Assembly: GCA_035285595.1 (NCBI GenBank)
Contig: JAYKGV010000054.1
Coordinates: 29,826 to 93,825, forward strand
Source: VGJW01 sp035285595
Lineage (GTDB): Bacteria > Cyanobacteriota > Sericytochromatia > S15B-MN24 > VGJW01
Direction of reading: 5' to 3'
Length of the DNA: 64,000 nt
Below, one piece after another: positions 42,392-52,205 of this stretch (within the stretch, counting starts at the first letter, position 1; each line of letters starts with the position of its first letter). The translations under genes were made by a program, and so were the position numbers. Under the pieces are notes generated by a model. It was not told the DNA's origin and did not search any database. It was given only the letters and a program-made list of their open reading frames with translations.

Positions 42392-45300
42392 TCAGTCCTG
42401 GCGGCGCACCCCCGGTCCACTGATCCGGCTGCGACCTCCCTTTGTGGGGGTGACGACAAGTCGGGTGGGAATGCGGTCCTTGAGGGCGGGAACGTGGGAG
42501 ATGATGCCGATGACCTTGCCCTCGTGACGCAGGGTGGCCAAGGCATTGAGGGCCGATTGCAAGGTCTCCTCGTCCAGCGTGCCGAAGCCCTCGTCGAGGA
42601 ACAGGCTGTCCAGCCGCACATGTCGGCTGGCCATGCGGGACAGTCCAAGGGCCAAGGCAAGGCTGACCAGAAAGCCCTCCCCACCCGAGAGGTTGTGCGT
42701 CGAACGAAGGGTGCCGCCTTGCCACGTGTCAATGACGCCAAAGTCGAGCGGGGCTTCGGGATCGGGCTGCAGGACGTAGCGATCCGACAGCATCCTTAGT
42801 TGGCCGTTGGCGTGGTGCAGCAGGATTTTCAGGGTTTGCGCCTGAGCGATATTTCGGAACTTCTGCCCATCGGCACTGCCAATGAGAAGGTTGAGTTCTC
42901 CCCAGCGCTTGACGACGTCACTTTGGCGTTCGATTCGCGCCAGTTTTTCGCCTTGTTTGACCCTCGCGTCGTCGTCTGCCGCCAGCCGGGCCCGAACTTC
43001 GCCGATCTGCTGCTGCACGGCCCTCAAGATCGCAACTCCGTGCTCTCGATCTGCTTGTAGCAGCGATTCCTCTCGGTCGGTGCCGGGGTGGGCCGACAAC
43101 CGGAAGAGGGCATTTCGACGGTCTGCAGCGAGCGATCTGGCTGCGGCCAGGTCACGGTCCAGCAGGTCGACTTCGGTCTCGAGGCGGGCTCGTTCTTGCG
43201 GAAGCAGCTGCGCGTCTTTCCACGTCGTCTCGTCCGGGATGCCGATGCGGCGGAGGCCATCCATGAAGTGAGCCTCACGAAGGACTACCTCATCGCGGCG
43301 GGCGACCTCCTGTTGGCTCAGGGTTTCCAAGGCCGCAAGCACGCTCGCAAGGCTCTGACGGACCATCTGATCCGCTTGCCGGGCCTCTTCCTCGGCGGCA
43401 GCTGCCGTTTTCACGGCCTCCTCGAGGACCCTCGTTTCGGCGTCGGGATCGAGAGTTCCCCCGAGCGCCCGGCGTTCCCTGTCCAGGTCGTCGCGATCCT
43501 TACAGGCGGCATCGCGGGTGTCCCGCGCGAGCGCCGCCAGCCGCTCGGCAGCTTCCAGCCCGGTCCCAAGGCGGGCATCCTCGACACGGGCTTCGACCTC
43601 TTCTCGCGCCAGCTGTTCCAACTCGAGGGACAGAGCTTGCCAGACGGTCATCCCCTCCTCGAGTCGAAGCGTGACGTCGTCCAGGGTTTCAAGGGTGACC
43701 GTCCAGCCGTACCGCACCATCTGCTTGTCCAGTTCAGCCACGAGTGCCTCGAGGCGGTCTGCGGTCTTTCGGAACGCGTCACGGCTATGGTCGACCATGG
43801 CCTGACGCCTGGCTTCCTCGGTCCGAGAGTGAGTTTCGGCCTCACGTGCCTTGGCCCACGCCAGGTCAAGGGCTGCAGTCTCGCTCGAGTGCCGGGCGAA
43901 CTCACCGTCCAGTTCCTGAAGACGCGGCCCAAGTGACGAGGCCTTGGCAAGCGCTTGATCCACCTTTGTCAGCTCTGCCTCGAGCTCATGTCGCGTGATG
44001 CCGGGCAAGGCGCCCGCAAGGCCTTGCTCTGCCGAAGGACTCGATGCGGCAGCTCGAGCCTGAGCGAGTTCCGCTTCGAGCCCCATTCTTTCCTGGGTCA
44101 GATGCTCCTTTCGTGCTTCCTGCCTGGCGATTTCCCGTTCGGCTTCCTGTAGACGCCGTCCACAAAGCTGGACCTCTGCCACAGCCTCTGCGACCGCAGC
44201 TTCCAGGTCCGCACGCCCACTCGTTTCTGCCTCAGGATGCTCGTCGGCCCAAGGATGCTCCAAACTGCCGCACAGGGGGCAAGGATCGTGTGCCTGAAGC
44301 TGGCGACGCAGGTCCGCAAGGCTCTCCCGCTGCTGGAGCTCCTTCCGCTTGGCGTCGCAGGCATCATATCGGCTCGAGGCCTCGTCGAGCTCTTGTTGAC
44401 AGGATCTTGCAGCCTCGCGGGCCAGTTGGCTTGCGACGAGGGCCTCTTCCTGGCGGGCCGCAAGGTCCTCCATGCGGCGAACAGATGCGTCCAGCCGTTC
44501 CTGAGCTTGCAGGTAGTTGCTCAGGAGCCCGCGCCGCTCGGTGGTCTCCAGGCGCCAGCGTTGCCATTCGTTCAGCGTCATCCCCTCGAGCAGGGTCCTG
44601 AGAAGCTCCTCTTGTGCGCGACCGAGGTCTTCCAGGTTCTTCTTCTTTTGCTCCAACGCGATGATTTCGGTCCTCGCCCTGGCCAGAGCCGTCTGCGACT
44701 CCTGCGAGGCTTGCTCGAGCTGTCGAAGCTCCTTGTCGGTGCGCAACTTCTCAGACCGGGCTTCCTTGACCGTCTCTATCCGGGAGCGTAGGGCGGGCCA
44801 CGAGTCGACCATCTGGCTGTTGCAGTCCAACCGTTCCAGACGGGCCTCGAGCTCCTTGCGCCTGCCTTCACGGCACGTGCGCGCTTCTTCGACCCTCCCA
44901 AGGCTTTCTTTCAAGGCCAGGACGTGCGCCGTGGCGAGCTGCTCTTTCCCTGCGGCTTCACCCAGACGAGTTTCGGCCGCCTGGATCTGTACATCGACTT
45001 TTCGCAAGGCTGCAAGAACCGGTTGTCGCTCGCTTCGTGCCCGCTGGGCGCTCTCGTGCAGCAGACGCGCGTCTTCGAGGTTTCTGGCGGTCCGCGCAGC
45101 CTGTTCAGCGAGTGCTTCGTGCTCGAGTTCCCGTTGCTTCCTGTCTTCCTGCACCTTGGCCCATTCATCGCGGGCTTGGGTCATCCGCACGTACGGACCG
45201 TCCAGCGTGGCGGCCTTGCGCGCCTCATCGAGCTTGTGGCGCAGGGGAGCCGCCAGGGCATGGCTTTCTTCCAGATTGCGCAGCCGCTCTTCGCTGTCCT

Positions 45301-46081
45301 GCAGGGCCATCCGGGCTTCGCGCAGCTGCCTGTGCCAAGCCAGCTGCTCGTCCAGTTCGGCCAGCTGTCGTTCCAGCCGGTCTCCTTCGTCCAGATGGTT
45401 TCGTTGTTCGGCTTCGAGGGCCGCCCGAGCTTCGGGCTCCAGTACCCGCAGGTCGTCAGCGGTAAGTTCGAGGTCGCGCAGCACCTGCTGCTCCCGTGCA
45501 TGGCGCTCGTACGTGGCTGCGGAGACACGGGTGTAGATGTCTGTTCCGGTCAGGTACTCGAGGATGGGGGAGCGCTCGGCGGCCTTGGCGTTGAGAAATG
45601 CGGCGAACTGCCCTTGGGCGAGCATGATGGCTCGCGTGAACGCCACGAATTTCAATCCCGTCTTTTCCGCCACCAGAACCGGTACCTCTCCGGCACGTTG
45701 GTTCAGGATGTCGCCGGGGATGGGACCATCCAGCCGCGCCAGCTCGTGCTGAGGAGACTGGAGGCGGCCATCGGCCTTGCCCCGGGCCCGGTGCTGGCTC
45801 CAGCGTGCACGATAGCAACCCGTGGCCGTCTCGAAGGTGACCTCGGCCAGGCATGAACCGGTCCCGCGGGTCATGACCTCTTCCCCGGGGGACTTGCTCA
45901 AACGCGGCGTCTCGCCGTAGAGCGCGAGGCAGATGGCATCCAGCAGGGTCGTCTTTCCCGCCCCGGTCGGACCCGTGATGGCGAACAGCCCGTCCTGCAC
46001 GAAGGCCGGATCCCTGAAGTCGATGTGCCAGGTGCCGGCGAGGGCGTTGAGATTCTCGAGGCGAAGGTCGAGGATTTTCAT
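42392..46081 (-). CDS. sbcC: Exonuclease SbcC, ATPase subunit
   Basis: 1229 residues, a typical Rad50/SbcC coiled-coil ATPase. Walker A GPTGAGKTTLLDAICLALYG at 37-56 and the Q-loop region ...MLAQGQFAAFLNAK are N-terminal. Very long heptad-rich coiled coils flank the zinc hook CPLCGSLEHPW near the middle. The C-terminal half-site has LSGGEGFLVSLALALGLS (signature), then LFLDEGFGTLDEETL (Walker B/D-loop). Together with SbcD it cleaves hairpins and DNA ends. Its start overlaps the sbcD stop by 4 nt (ATGA). Confidence 0.97.
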   Translation of the reverse strand: MKILDLRLENLNALAGTWHIDFRDPAFVQDGLFAITGPTGAGKTTLLDAICLALYGETPRLSKSPGEEVMTRGTGSCLAEVTFETATGCYRARWSQHRARGKADGRLQSPQHELARLDGPIPGDILNQRAGEVPVLVAEKTGLKFVAFTRAIMLAQGQFAAFLNAKAAERSPILEYLTGTDIYTRVSAATYERHAREQQVLRDLELTADDLRVLEPEARAALEAEQRNHLDEGDRLERQLAELDEQLAWHRQLREARMALQDSEERLRNLEESHALAAPLRHKLDEARKAATLDGPYVRMTQARDEWAKVQEDRKQRELEHEALAEQAARTARNLEDARLLHESAQRARSERQPVLAALRKVDVQIQAAETRLGEAAGKEQLATAHVLALKESLGRVEEARTCREGRRKELEARLERLDCNSQMVDSWPALRSRIETVKEARSEKLRTDKELRQLEQASQESQTALARARTEIIALEQKKKNLEDLGRAQEELLRTLLEGMTLNEWQRWRLETTERRGLLSNYLQAQERLDASVRRMEDLAARQEEALVASQLAREAARSCQQELDEASSRYDACDAKRKELQQRESLADLRRQLQAHDPCPLCGSLEHPWADEHPEAETSGRADLEAAVAEAVAEVQLCGRRLQEAEREIARQEARKEHLTQERMGLEAELAQARAAASSPSAEQGLAGALPGITRHELEAELTKVDQALAKASSLGPRLQELDGEFARHSSETAALDLAWAKAREAETHSRTEEARRQAMVDHSRDAFRKTADRLEALVAELDKQMVRYGWTVTLETLDDVTLRLEEGMTVWQALSLELEQLAREEVEARVEDARLGTGLEAAERLAALARDTRDAACKDRDDLDRERRALGGTLDPDAETRVLEEAVKTAAAAEEEARQADQMVRQSLASVLAALETLSQQEVARRDEVVLREAHFMDGLRRIGIPDETTWKDAQLLPQERARLETEVDLLDRDLAAARSLAADRRNALFRLSAHPGTDREESLLQADREHGVAILRAVQQQIGEVRARLAADDDARVKQGEKLARIERQSDVVKRWGELNLLIGSADGQKFRNIAQAQTLKILLHHANGQLRMLSDRYVLQPDPEAPLDFGVIDTWQGGTLRSTHNLSGGEGFLVSLALALGLSRMASRHVRLDSLFLDEGFGTLDEETLQSALNALATLRHEGKVIGIISHVPALKDRIPTRLVVTPTKGGRSRISGPGVRRQD

Positions 46082-47337
46082 GTACGCCCCGATTCCCGGA
46101 TCGCGGAGCCAGGGGCCTCGGTGTGGAGTACCGTGTGGAGCACCTCGGCGAAGTCCGTTTCCAGCCGAACCCGCTGGACATCCGGCACCGCGCGCGCGTC
46201 GAGCAGTTGCCGAAACACGGTTTCGACGTTCAGGTCTGCAAGGTCCTGCAAGGATTCCGTGGCGAGGGGGCCGACCTCCAACAACCGCAGATCCCTGAGG
46301 CGAAGCAACTCGTGGGGAGTGCCTGCCAGGATGGTCTCCAAGCCCTCCCGCAAGTCCGGGTGTAGCGCCGTGTCGCGGTAGGTGGCCTCGATCCAGGCGG
46401 GTAGAGCCTCCTTTTCTCGGGCCAGGTCGCCCAGAGCGCGCTCGAGCATCAAGCGATCGCCTGCCAGTCGCAGCAGGCGTCGTCTCTGGGGCACGGGTCG
46501 GGTGCGGACCGTGATGTTGCCCGGCTCCAGGTCGACAAGGCTGACCGACTTCGTCTGGCCTGCCTCTCCGAAGCCCATGGCCAAGGGGGCGCCGCTGTAC
46601 CGAATGCGGTCGCTGCCTCCTACGGCCTGAGGACGATGGATGTGACCGAGGGCCACATAGTCGAACGCCTCGGGGAAAGCGGTCGTCGGTACGGCCCCGA
46701 TGCCCCCGACATAGAGATCACGCACTCCATCGTCATCGACGATGGTGCCACCTGCGGCAAAAAGGTGTCCCGTGGCCAGGATGGGTAGTCCGGCGCCGTG
46801 GGCCTCGCGCAAGGTCACGGCGGCGGCGGCTGTCCGGGCGTAGTAGGACCGGATACCTGACAGCAACCGCTGTTCCCGGTCCACGCTGGTTTCGCCAGCC
46901 TCACTCGTCAGCAGGTCCCGGTCTCTCAGAAAGGGCACGGCGCAGGCGATGAGTTCCGGATGGCCCTGTGCGTCACGGAGGAGGCGGACACATCCCGCAG
47001 GATCCTGCGGGGCTCCGCCGACCACGGTGATGTCGAGGGCTTCCAGCAGGTCGCGGGGCGCGTCGACGAGACTAGGAGAATCGTGGTTGCCTGCCACCAC
47101 GATGATATGTCTGCAGGAGGTCTGCCGCGCCTTGCGCAGAAAGTCGTAGTACTGGCCTTGTGCCACATGGCTCGGGGTGGTGGTGTCGAAGAGATCGCCC
47201 GCGATGACCAGCGTCTCGACTCTCTCCTCCACGAGCAGGGCGGCAAGCCAGGCCAGAAAGGCCTCGAACTCGTCGTCCCGTGACTTTTGAATCAGCTGGC
47301 GTCCGAGATGCCAGTCCGACGTGTGAAGGATGCGCAT
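46078..47337 (-). CDS. sbcD: Exonuclease SbcD, nuclease subunit
   Basis: 419 residues. Mre11/SbcD metallophosphoesterase: HTSDWHLGRQL (Asp8, His10), VIAGDLFDTTTP, VVAGNHDSP, ATGHLFAAGG and YVALGHIHRPQ carry all metal ligands. The capping domain and C-terminal SbcC-binding region follow. Operon with sbcC. The 140 bp upstream (47338-47477) hold nothing recognisable. Confidence 0.96.
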   Translation of the reverse strand: MRILHTSDWHLGRQLIQKSRDDEFEAFLAWLAALLVEERVETLVIAGDLFDTTTPSHVAQGQYYDFLRKARQTSCRHIIVVAGNHDSPSLVDAPRDLLEALDITVVGGAPQDPAGCVRLLRDAQGHPELIACAVPFLRDRDLLTSEAGETSVDREQRLLSGIRSYYARTAAAAVTLREAHGAGLPILATGHLFAAGGTIVDDDGVRDLYVGGIGAVPTTAFPEAFDYVALGHIHRPQAVGGSDRIRYSGAPLAMGFGEAGQTKSVSLVDLEPGNITVRTRPVPQRRRLLRLAGDRLMLERALGDLAREKEALPAWIEATYRDTALHPDLREGLETILAGTPHELLRLRDLRLLEVGPLATESLQDLADLNVETVFRQLLDARAVPDVQRVRLETDFAEVLHTVLHTEAPGSAIRESGRT

Positions 47338-47477
47338 GGGGGTAATCCGACCGGGGGAGGGAACGATGGGGCCAGGGCCCCAATTTCATGCCACGAATAC
47401 GGCGAAGTCGGGGAGCGTGGGCTGACGCTTTCGGAGACCATCGCCTCCTGAATGTTCACGCGGCCGCATCCTGCGCG

Positions 47478-50400
47478 TCATCCACCGACCGCTCGATAGG
47501 CCTGATAGAGATCCCCGGGCAGTGGGACGTCCAGCTTCCAGGTGATGGCCATGGGCCGCTCGCCTGTATGACGGACGTACTGTGCGGTCCCGAGTAAGCT
47601 GAAGGCGTCGTCTTGGGTCATTCGTGCGAACAGCAGGACGTGGCTGCCCATCGCCTGGTGATGCTGGTACCGTCGTCCCGTCCGGCTCTCCGCGCGGGTG
47701 GTCGACTGACTCTCCCAATGGATGAACTCGCGGCTGATGGCGTAGTCCCTGTAGCGGGTGGTGGGTGAGAAGTATCCCGTGTCCTTGTCGAGCGTGAAAG
47801 CCAAAAGGTCACAACGATGCGCCTCCTGCCAGTGGACGCCGGTTTGCCACAGCGGACTGCGGGCTCCTCGGCCCTCCCCGAAGGCCGCCATGATCTCGAC
47901 CCGTGCGTATCTGGCATGCACTTGCAGCGGGAGGTCTGGAAAGCCCGTAAGGGTGTAGGTGACGTGCGAGATCCGATCGCGCAGGACAGGCAACAGGTCC
48001 CGCAGTTCGAACCAGACCCGGGGATGCTGCCAGATGAGACGGGCCCCTTCCTCGAGTCCGAGATCACGATACGCTTCGCCCCTCAGTTTCGAGGACCCGA
48101 GCATCTGGCTCGTCAGCATGCGAAGCAGGCGCCGTTCCCGGGGGGAAAGCCGCGTCACGTCGGGTGGCTGAGGGCGTTCCAGCCATTTCAGCCACGTGTC
48201 CAGTCGCTCCACGTCATCCACGTGCAGCAAGCGACTGCAGGCTTCGCGCAAGATGTCCTCGAGCGGTCCAGCAGGCGGCAGGGGGATACTCGCCTCCTCT
48301 TGTAACCTGGACCAGCCATGGCCCTGGCCGTCGTAGATCTCCGGCAACTCCAGGCCCGTGTGGGCAATGAAAGTGGTCAGCGTCTGAGGGCCGTGCGCGC
48401 GAGTCATCTCGGCCAGCTCCCTTGCCTTGGCCGCCCAGCGGCTGGGTACGGCGGCCTTGAGATGCGTGAGGACCGTCTCGCGGGCAATGGGGTCCAGGAC
48501 CAGATGGCAGCCCGCAGGCAAGTAGGGGAAGTCTTCTTCGAGATGTTGTCTCAGGGTGCTGCGGCTGCAGCCCAGCAGGGCCTGGTAACGCCGCTCCAGT
48601 CGGAACTCCCGCCGATGCTGGCCCACGAAGTCCAGTACGGTGCAGTGGGTCTTGATCTTGCGTCCAGGCGACCACGGCCCCTGCGGTCGCCGCAGGCCTC
48701 GCCCCAGTTGTTGCAAAAAGAGCACGGGACTGTCCGTCGGGCGCAACAGGAGGAGGGTGTCCACTTCGGGGATGTCGACGCCTTCGTTGAAGAGATCCAC
48801 TGAAAAGATGACAGCGAGGCGTCCGGCTGCCAGATCCTGCAGGGCCTGACGGCGTTCGTCCTCTGGGGTTTCTCCCCACAGAGCCGTGGCCGCGACGCCC
48901 CGCTCCCGGAAGATTCGGGCCATGAATCTGGCGTGGCTCACGCTCACGCAAAAGCCGAGCGCCCGGACGTCGCGTGCGCCCTCCGTCAGACGATCGAGTT
49001 CACGCAGGACCTGAAGTGCCAGAGCATCGTCGGCTGTAAGGACCCGGGTCAGTCCCTCTGCGTCGTACCCCCCCTGCCGACGCCACGCCACGTCACGGAA
49101 GTCCATACCCTCGAGCTGCAACCCGTAGTAGGCGAAAGGCACCAGACGCCTCTGGTCGATCGCGTCCCAAAGCCGCATCTCGGCCGCCACCCGACCGCCG
49201 AACCACGAGGTGATGTCCTGTCCATCCGCGCGTTCGGGCGTGGCGGTGAGACCCAGCAGCTCCTTCGGCCGCAGATGGTCGAGGAGGCGGCGGTAGCTGG
49301 CGGCTGCGGCGTGGTGGAACTCGTCGATGATCACGACGTCGAAGTGATCGCGCGCGAGGTGCTCGAGGCTGCTGGCGTTCAGGCTCTGGATCGAGGCGAA
49401 GACGTGAGTGAAGGCCGTGGGTCGGGTTCCCCCCACCCATAGCTCACCGAAATAAGCCTCTCCGAGGGCGTGGCGGAAGGTGCGCAGGCTCTGATCCAGG
49501 ATCTCCTGACGGTGGGCCACGAAGAGCAGCCGGGCGCGGGCCAGCTGCGTACGCAGGCGCACGTAGTCGAGGGCTGCCATCACGGTCTTGCCGGTCCCGG
49601 TAGCCGAGACCAGCAGGTTGCGATGGTGTCCTTGCAGCCGGGCCACGGCCAACTGCTCGAGCATCCGAGCCTGGAAGGGCTCGGGTCGCAGTTCGACGGG
49701 GCTCAGCAGCAGCTGTCCGTCCTCCTTGCGCTGCGAGGCGACACGAGCGCGGAAGTCCGCGGCGTCGAAGAGCTCGAAGTCCCCGCCTTCCCAATGGCTC
49801 TCGAAGGCTGCGGCCATCTTGGCGATGACTTCGGGATTGCGGGCCTGGGCTACCCGCACGTTCCATTCCAGTCCCGTGACCTGGGCCTGATGCGTCATGT
49901 TTGATGACCCGATGAAGGCCGTCCCGAAGCCTGATGCCCGGTGGAACAACCACGCTTTGGCGTGCAGACGCTCCGCCGAGTGGTCATAGGACACCTTGAC
50001 CTGCGCACCCATGGACCTCAGATGCTCGAGGGCCGCGAGTTCCGTGGTGCCCGTGTAGGTGGTGGTCAGGACCCGCAGCGGCCGACCCGCTTCGACGTGG
50101 GCTTCGAGGGCGGCAGCCAGAGGCAACAAGCCAGTCCGGCGAATGAAGGCCACGATCAGGTCGATGCGGTCGGCCGAATGAATCTCGGACTGGAGCTGGC
50201 TTTGGAGTCGAGGCTCGCCCGGTGCGTGGGTAAGCAGCGTGGTGTCGAGGAGTGGAACCAGAGGGACCTTGAGGTCCTCCGGTTCGTCGCTCGGCTGCAT
50301 GCTGCGGATGGCCTCCAGGAGCCGGGGACGCTCTTCGGGAAGCAGGTCGTCCTCGCTCCACCGCAGGTCTTGCCTGGTCTCGGCCAGTGTGGTGATGAGG

Positions 50401-50621
50401 CGCCCAATCAGGCGGGGACCTTCCTGCAGCCGTTCGGCCTCGGGGATGCCCTCCAAAGCCTCAAGGACCAGCCGACCCACATGCCAAGCCAGTCGGTCGG
50501 GGAGTTCTGCCTTCCTCAGCTCCCGGGTAGCCTCACGCAGCCCCGAGGGCAGGGTTCGAAGCTGCTCAGCCAGCCTCCGGGTCAGCAGGGTCTGATAGAG
50601 GCCACGTGGAAGATGGTACAC
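47478..50621 (-). CDS. PLD nuclease-SF2 helicase-DUF3427 protein
   Basis: 1047 residues from a GTG at 50621. Order of domains: helical N-terminus (1-110); phospholipase-D-like nuclease domain (~135-280) with one HxK motif, ERLHAKAWLF (His220, Lys222), and GSSNMT; SF2 helicase with SATGTGKT (339-346), VIIDEFHH (DEFH 433-436), GLTATPERADGQD, FSVDLFNEGVDIPEVD and QQLGRGLRR; then DUF3427-like C-terminal region. This architecture is widespread, and such proteins are often found in bacterial defence islands, but a defence role here is inference. A single HxK motif means a dimer would be needed to form a PLD active site. Confidence 0.9.
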   Translation of the reverse strand: MYHLPRGLYQTLLTRRLAEQLRTLPSGLREATRELRKAELPDRLAWHVGRLVLEALEGIPEAERLQEGPRLIGRLITTLAETRQDLRWSEDDLLPEERPRLLEAIRSMQPSDEPEDLKVPLVPLLDTTLLTHAPGEPRLQSQLQSEIHSADRIDLIVAFIRRTGLLPLAAALEAHVEAGRPLRVLTTTYTGTTELAALEHLRSMGAQVKVSYDHSAERLHAKAWLFHRASGFGTAFIGSSNMTHQAQVTGLEWNVRVAQARNPEVIAKMAAAFESHWEGGDFELFDAADFRARVASQRKEDGQLLLSPVELRPEPFQARMLEQLAVARLQGHHRNLLVSATGTGKTVMAALDYVRLRTQLARARLLFVAHRQEILDQSLRTFRHALGEAYFGELWVGGTRPTAFTHVFASIQSLNASSLEHLARDHFDVVIIDEFHHAAAASYRRLLDHLRPKELLGLTATPERADGQDITSWFGGRVAAEMRLWDAIDQRRLVPFAYYGLQLEGMDFRDVAWRRQGGYDAEGLTRVLTADDALALQVLRELDRLTEGARDVRALGFCVSVSHARFMARIFRERGVAATALWGETPEDERRQALQDLAAGRLAVIFSVDLFNEGVDIPEVDTLLLLRPTDSPVLFLQQLGRGLRRPQGPWSPGRKIKTHCTVLDFVGQHRREFRLERRYQALLGCSRSTLRQHLEEDFPYLPAGCHLVLDPIARETVLTHLKAAVPSRWAAKARELAEMTRAHGPQTLTTFIAHTGLELPEIYDGQGHGWSRLQEEASIPLPPAGPLEDILREACSRLLHVDDVERLDTWLKWLERPQPPDVTRLSPRERRLLRMLTSQMLGSSKLRGEAYRDLGLEEGARLIWQHPRVWFELRDLLPVLRDRISHVTYTLTGFPDLPLQVHARYARVEIMAAFGEGRGARSPLWQTGVHWQEAHRCDLLAFTLDKDTGYFSPTTRYRDYAISREFIHWESQSTTRAESRTGRRYQHHQAMGSHVLLFARMTQDDAFSLLGTAQYVRHTGERPMAITWKLDVPLPGDLYQAYRAVGG

Positions 50622-50760
50622 CCTGGCCTTGTCCCCTGTGGACGAAGAGTTGTCACGTCAGGGGACTTGCTGGCGCATGGTCAAGTCGTTGGTGTGCCTT
50701 AAGCGGGAGTCCATCCGCAACTTGCCAGCCGTTTCCCTTGCGTACCCTACCACCCTCCGC

Positions 50761-50766
50761 CACGAT
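50761..50766 (+). promoter_or_regulatory. -10-like element before the interrupted ATPase gene (leaderless)
   Basis: CACGAT then GGGGGC then the ATG at 50773; same spacing as the pirin and arginase promoters but with a poorer hexamer. Confidence 0.3.
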
Positions 50767-50772
50767 GGGGGC

Positions 50773-51240
50773 ATGTCGACCCGCAGGCAGCTGCCCATCG
50801 GCCTCCAGACCTTCCGCGAGATTCGCGAGGAAGGCTGCTACTACGTGGACAAGACGGGTCATGCGGTTGACCTGGTCCGCTCGGGCAAGATGTTCTTTAT
50901 GTCCCGTCCCCGACGTTTCGGCAAGAGCCTTTTCGTCGACACGCTCAAGGAACTCTTCGAGGGCAACCGGGAATTGTTCACGGGCCTTGCAGCCGAGGAC
51001 CGCTGGGATTGGTCGGTGAAGCATCCGGTGATTCGACTGAGTTTTTCGTCCCTTGAGGAGCCCAGTCCCGAGGGAATCGCCACCGAGGTCGAGGACCAGT
51101 TGTGGAGAATAGAGGCGATGATTCCAGGCTATGTGCCCCGTGGCCGGCTAGGTGTAGTTTCCAAGGACATCCGTCAGCCGACCTGTAGTCTCGCTGCTGG
51201 CGTTGTCCCAAGGGTACCGTGCCTGCGTTCGAGGTTGTAG
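50773..51240 (+). pseudogene. AAA-ATPase-like/PD-(D/E)XK gene, 5' fragment (interrupted by IS)
   Basis: Native coding runs from the ATG at 50773 to 51152; beyond that the frame enters the insertion sequence and stops at 51240. The fragment encodes the N-terminal 126 residues of the AAA-ATPase_like family: LPIGLQTFREIREEGCYYVDKT, the degenerate P-loop SRPRRFGKS (44-52) and LKELFEGNRELFTGL. It is closely similar to the intact paralogue at 63377. Joined to 52206-53376 after removal of the IS and one copy of GCTAGG, it gives one 516-residue open frame. The fragment alone lacks Walker B and the nuclease domain and is probably non-functional. Confidence 0.9.
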
Positions 51241-52199
51241 TACTGCAGCCAGTGGCGCAGGCATGCCGTCCGCTCTGCCGAGTGAGCATAGGTTCGGGCA
51301 TACGCCCATTCCCGCAGCAGAGTCTGGATGAATCGCTTGGCCTTGCCGTTCGTTCTTGGCGTGTAGGGGCGGGTCTTGCATGGCCTTGCACCCAGTTCCC
51401 GGCAGCGTCCGAGGAACAATCGGGAGCGGTAGGCCGAGCCGTTGTCCGTCAGGATTCGTCGGACCGTGATGCCTCGGGCGGCGAACCAGGCCACGGCACG
51501 CTCGAGAAATCCCGTCGTCCTCGTTCCCCAGTACCTCCACATAGGCCACACGGGAGTAGTCGTCGATGCAGACATGGACGTACTCCCAGCCGGCACCATC
51601 CACCGAGTCCCTGCGATGGCCCGTGACGCGATGGCCCGGACGGATGATCCGCCCAAGCTTCTTGATGTCGAGGTGCAGCATGTCACCGGCAGCCTTGTGT
51701 TCGTAGCGTCGGACCGGCTCCCGGCTTTCCAGAGCCGAGAGCTTCCCCAGACCGCATCTGCTGAGCACCAGACCGACCGTAGACCGTGACATCCCGAGTT
51801 CCAGCGCAATCTGGGGACCTGTGCGCTTCAGGCGGCGGAGAGACACGATGACGTCTTCGGTGACGCCAGGGGTCCGCATGGGAGAATGCCGCGGCCGGGA
51901 TGAGCGATCCGTCAGGCCTGCCAGCCCTTCCTCCCGATGGCGCCGCAACCAGCGATAGGCCGTTCGCTCACTGACACCGAGGCGAGCTGCGGCCTCACCA
52001 GGACTCAGGCCCTGAGTTTCCATCAAATCGACGAGAAACGCTCGACTCCGAGGGGACAGTCGCGCAAAGATACCAGAGCCCATTCGGCCTCCCTGGTCTG
52101 GTTGTTGTGCCTTAGCAACCAGCCGTCAGACACAGGACAGGCCGAGTGGGCAACCTTTTGACCCCACGGAACTACTGACTAAGGTCCGTGGATTCCACA
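51153..52199 (-). mobile_element. IS481-family insertion sequence, 1047 bp
   Basis: Ends are TGT...ACA. The left end TGTAGTTTCCAAGGACATCC and the complement of the right end TGTGGAATCCACGGACCTTA match imperfectly over ~28 bp. A 6-bp target duplication, GCTAGG, flanks it (51147-51152 and 52200-52205). Contains one transposase gene on the minus strand. Inserted in an ATPase/nuclease gene whose frame is restored exactly by excision. Confidence 0.93.
51174..52083 (-). pseudogene. IS481-type DDE transposase, frameshifted
   Basis: Starts at the ATG at 52083: helix-turn-helix region (LSPGEAAARLGVSERTAYRWL), then LHLDIKKLGRI with the first catalytic Asp and CIDDYSRVAYVEVLGNE. Near 51510-51525 the frame changes by one register; the rest (FLERAVAWFAARGI, LTDNGSAYRS with the second Asp, TNGKAKRFIQTL, YNLERRHGTLG) is in the other frame to the stop at 51174. 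The third catalytic residue, normally Glu in TNGK(V/A)ER, is Lys (AAG instead of GAG). The two lesions make it very likely inactive. Either lesion could also be a sequencing error, but the Lys codon would need a separate one. Confidence 0.88.
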
Positions 52200-52205
52200 G
52201 CTAGG

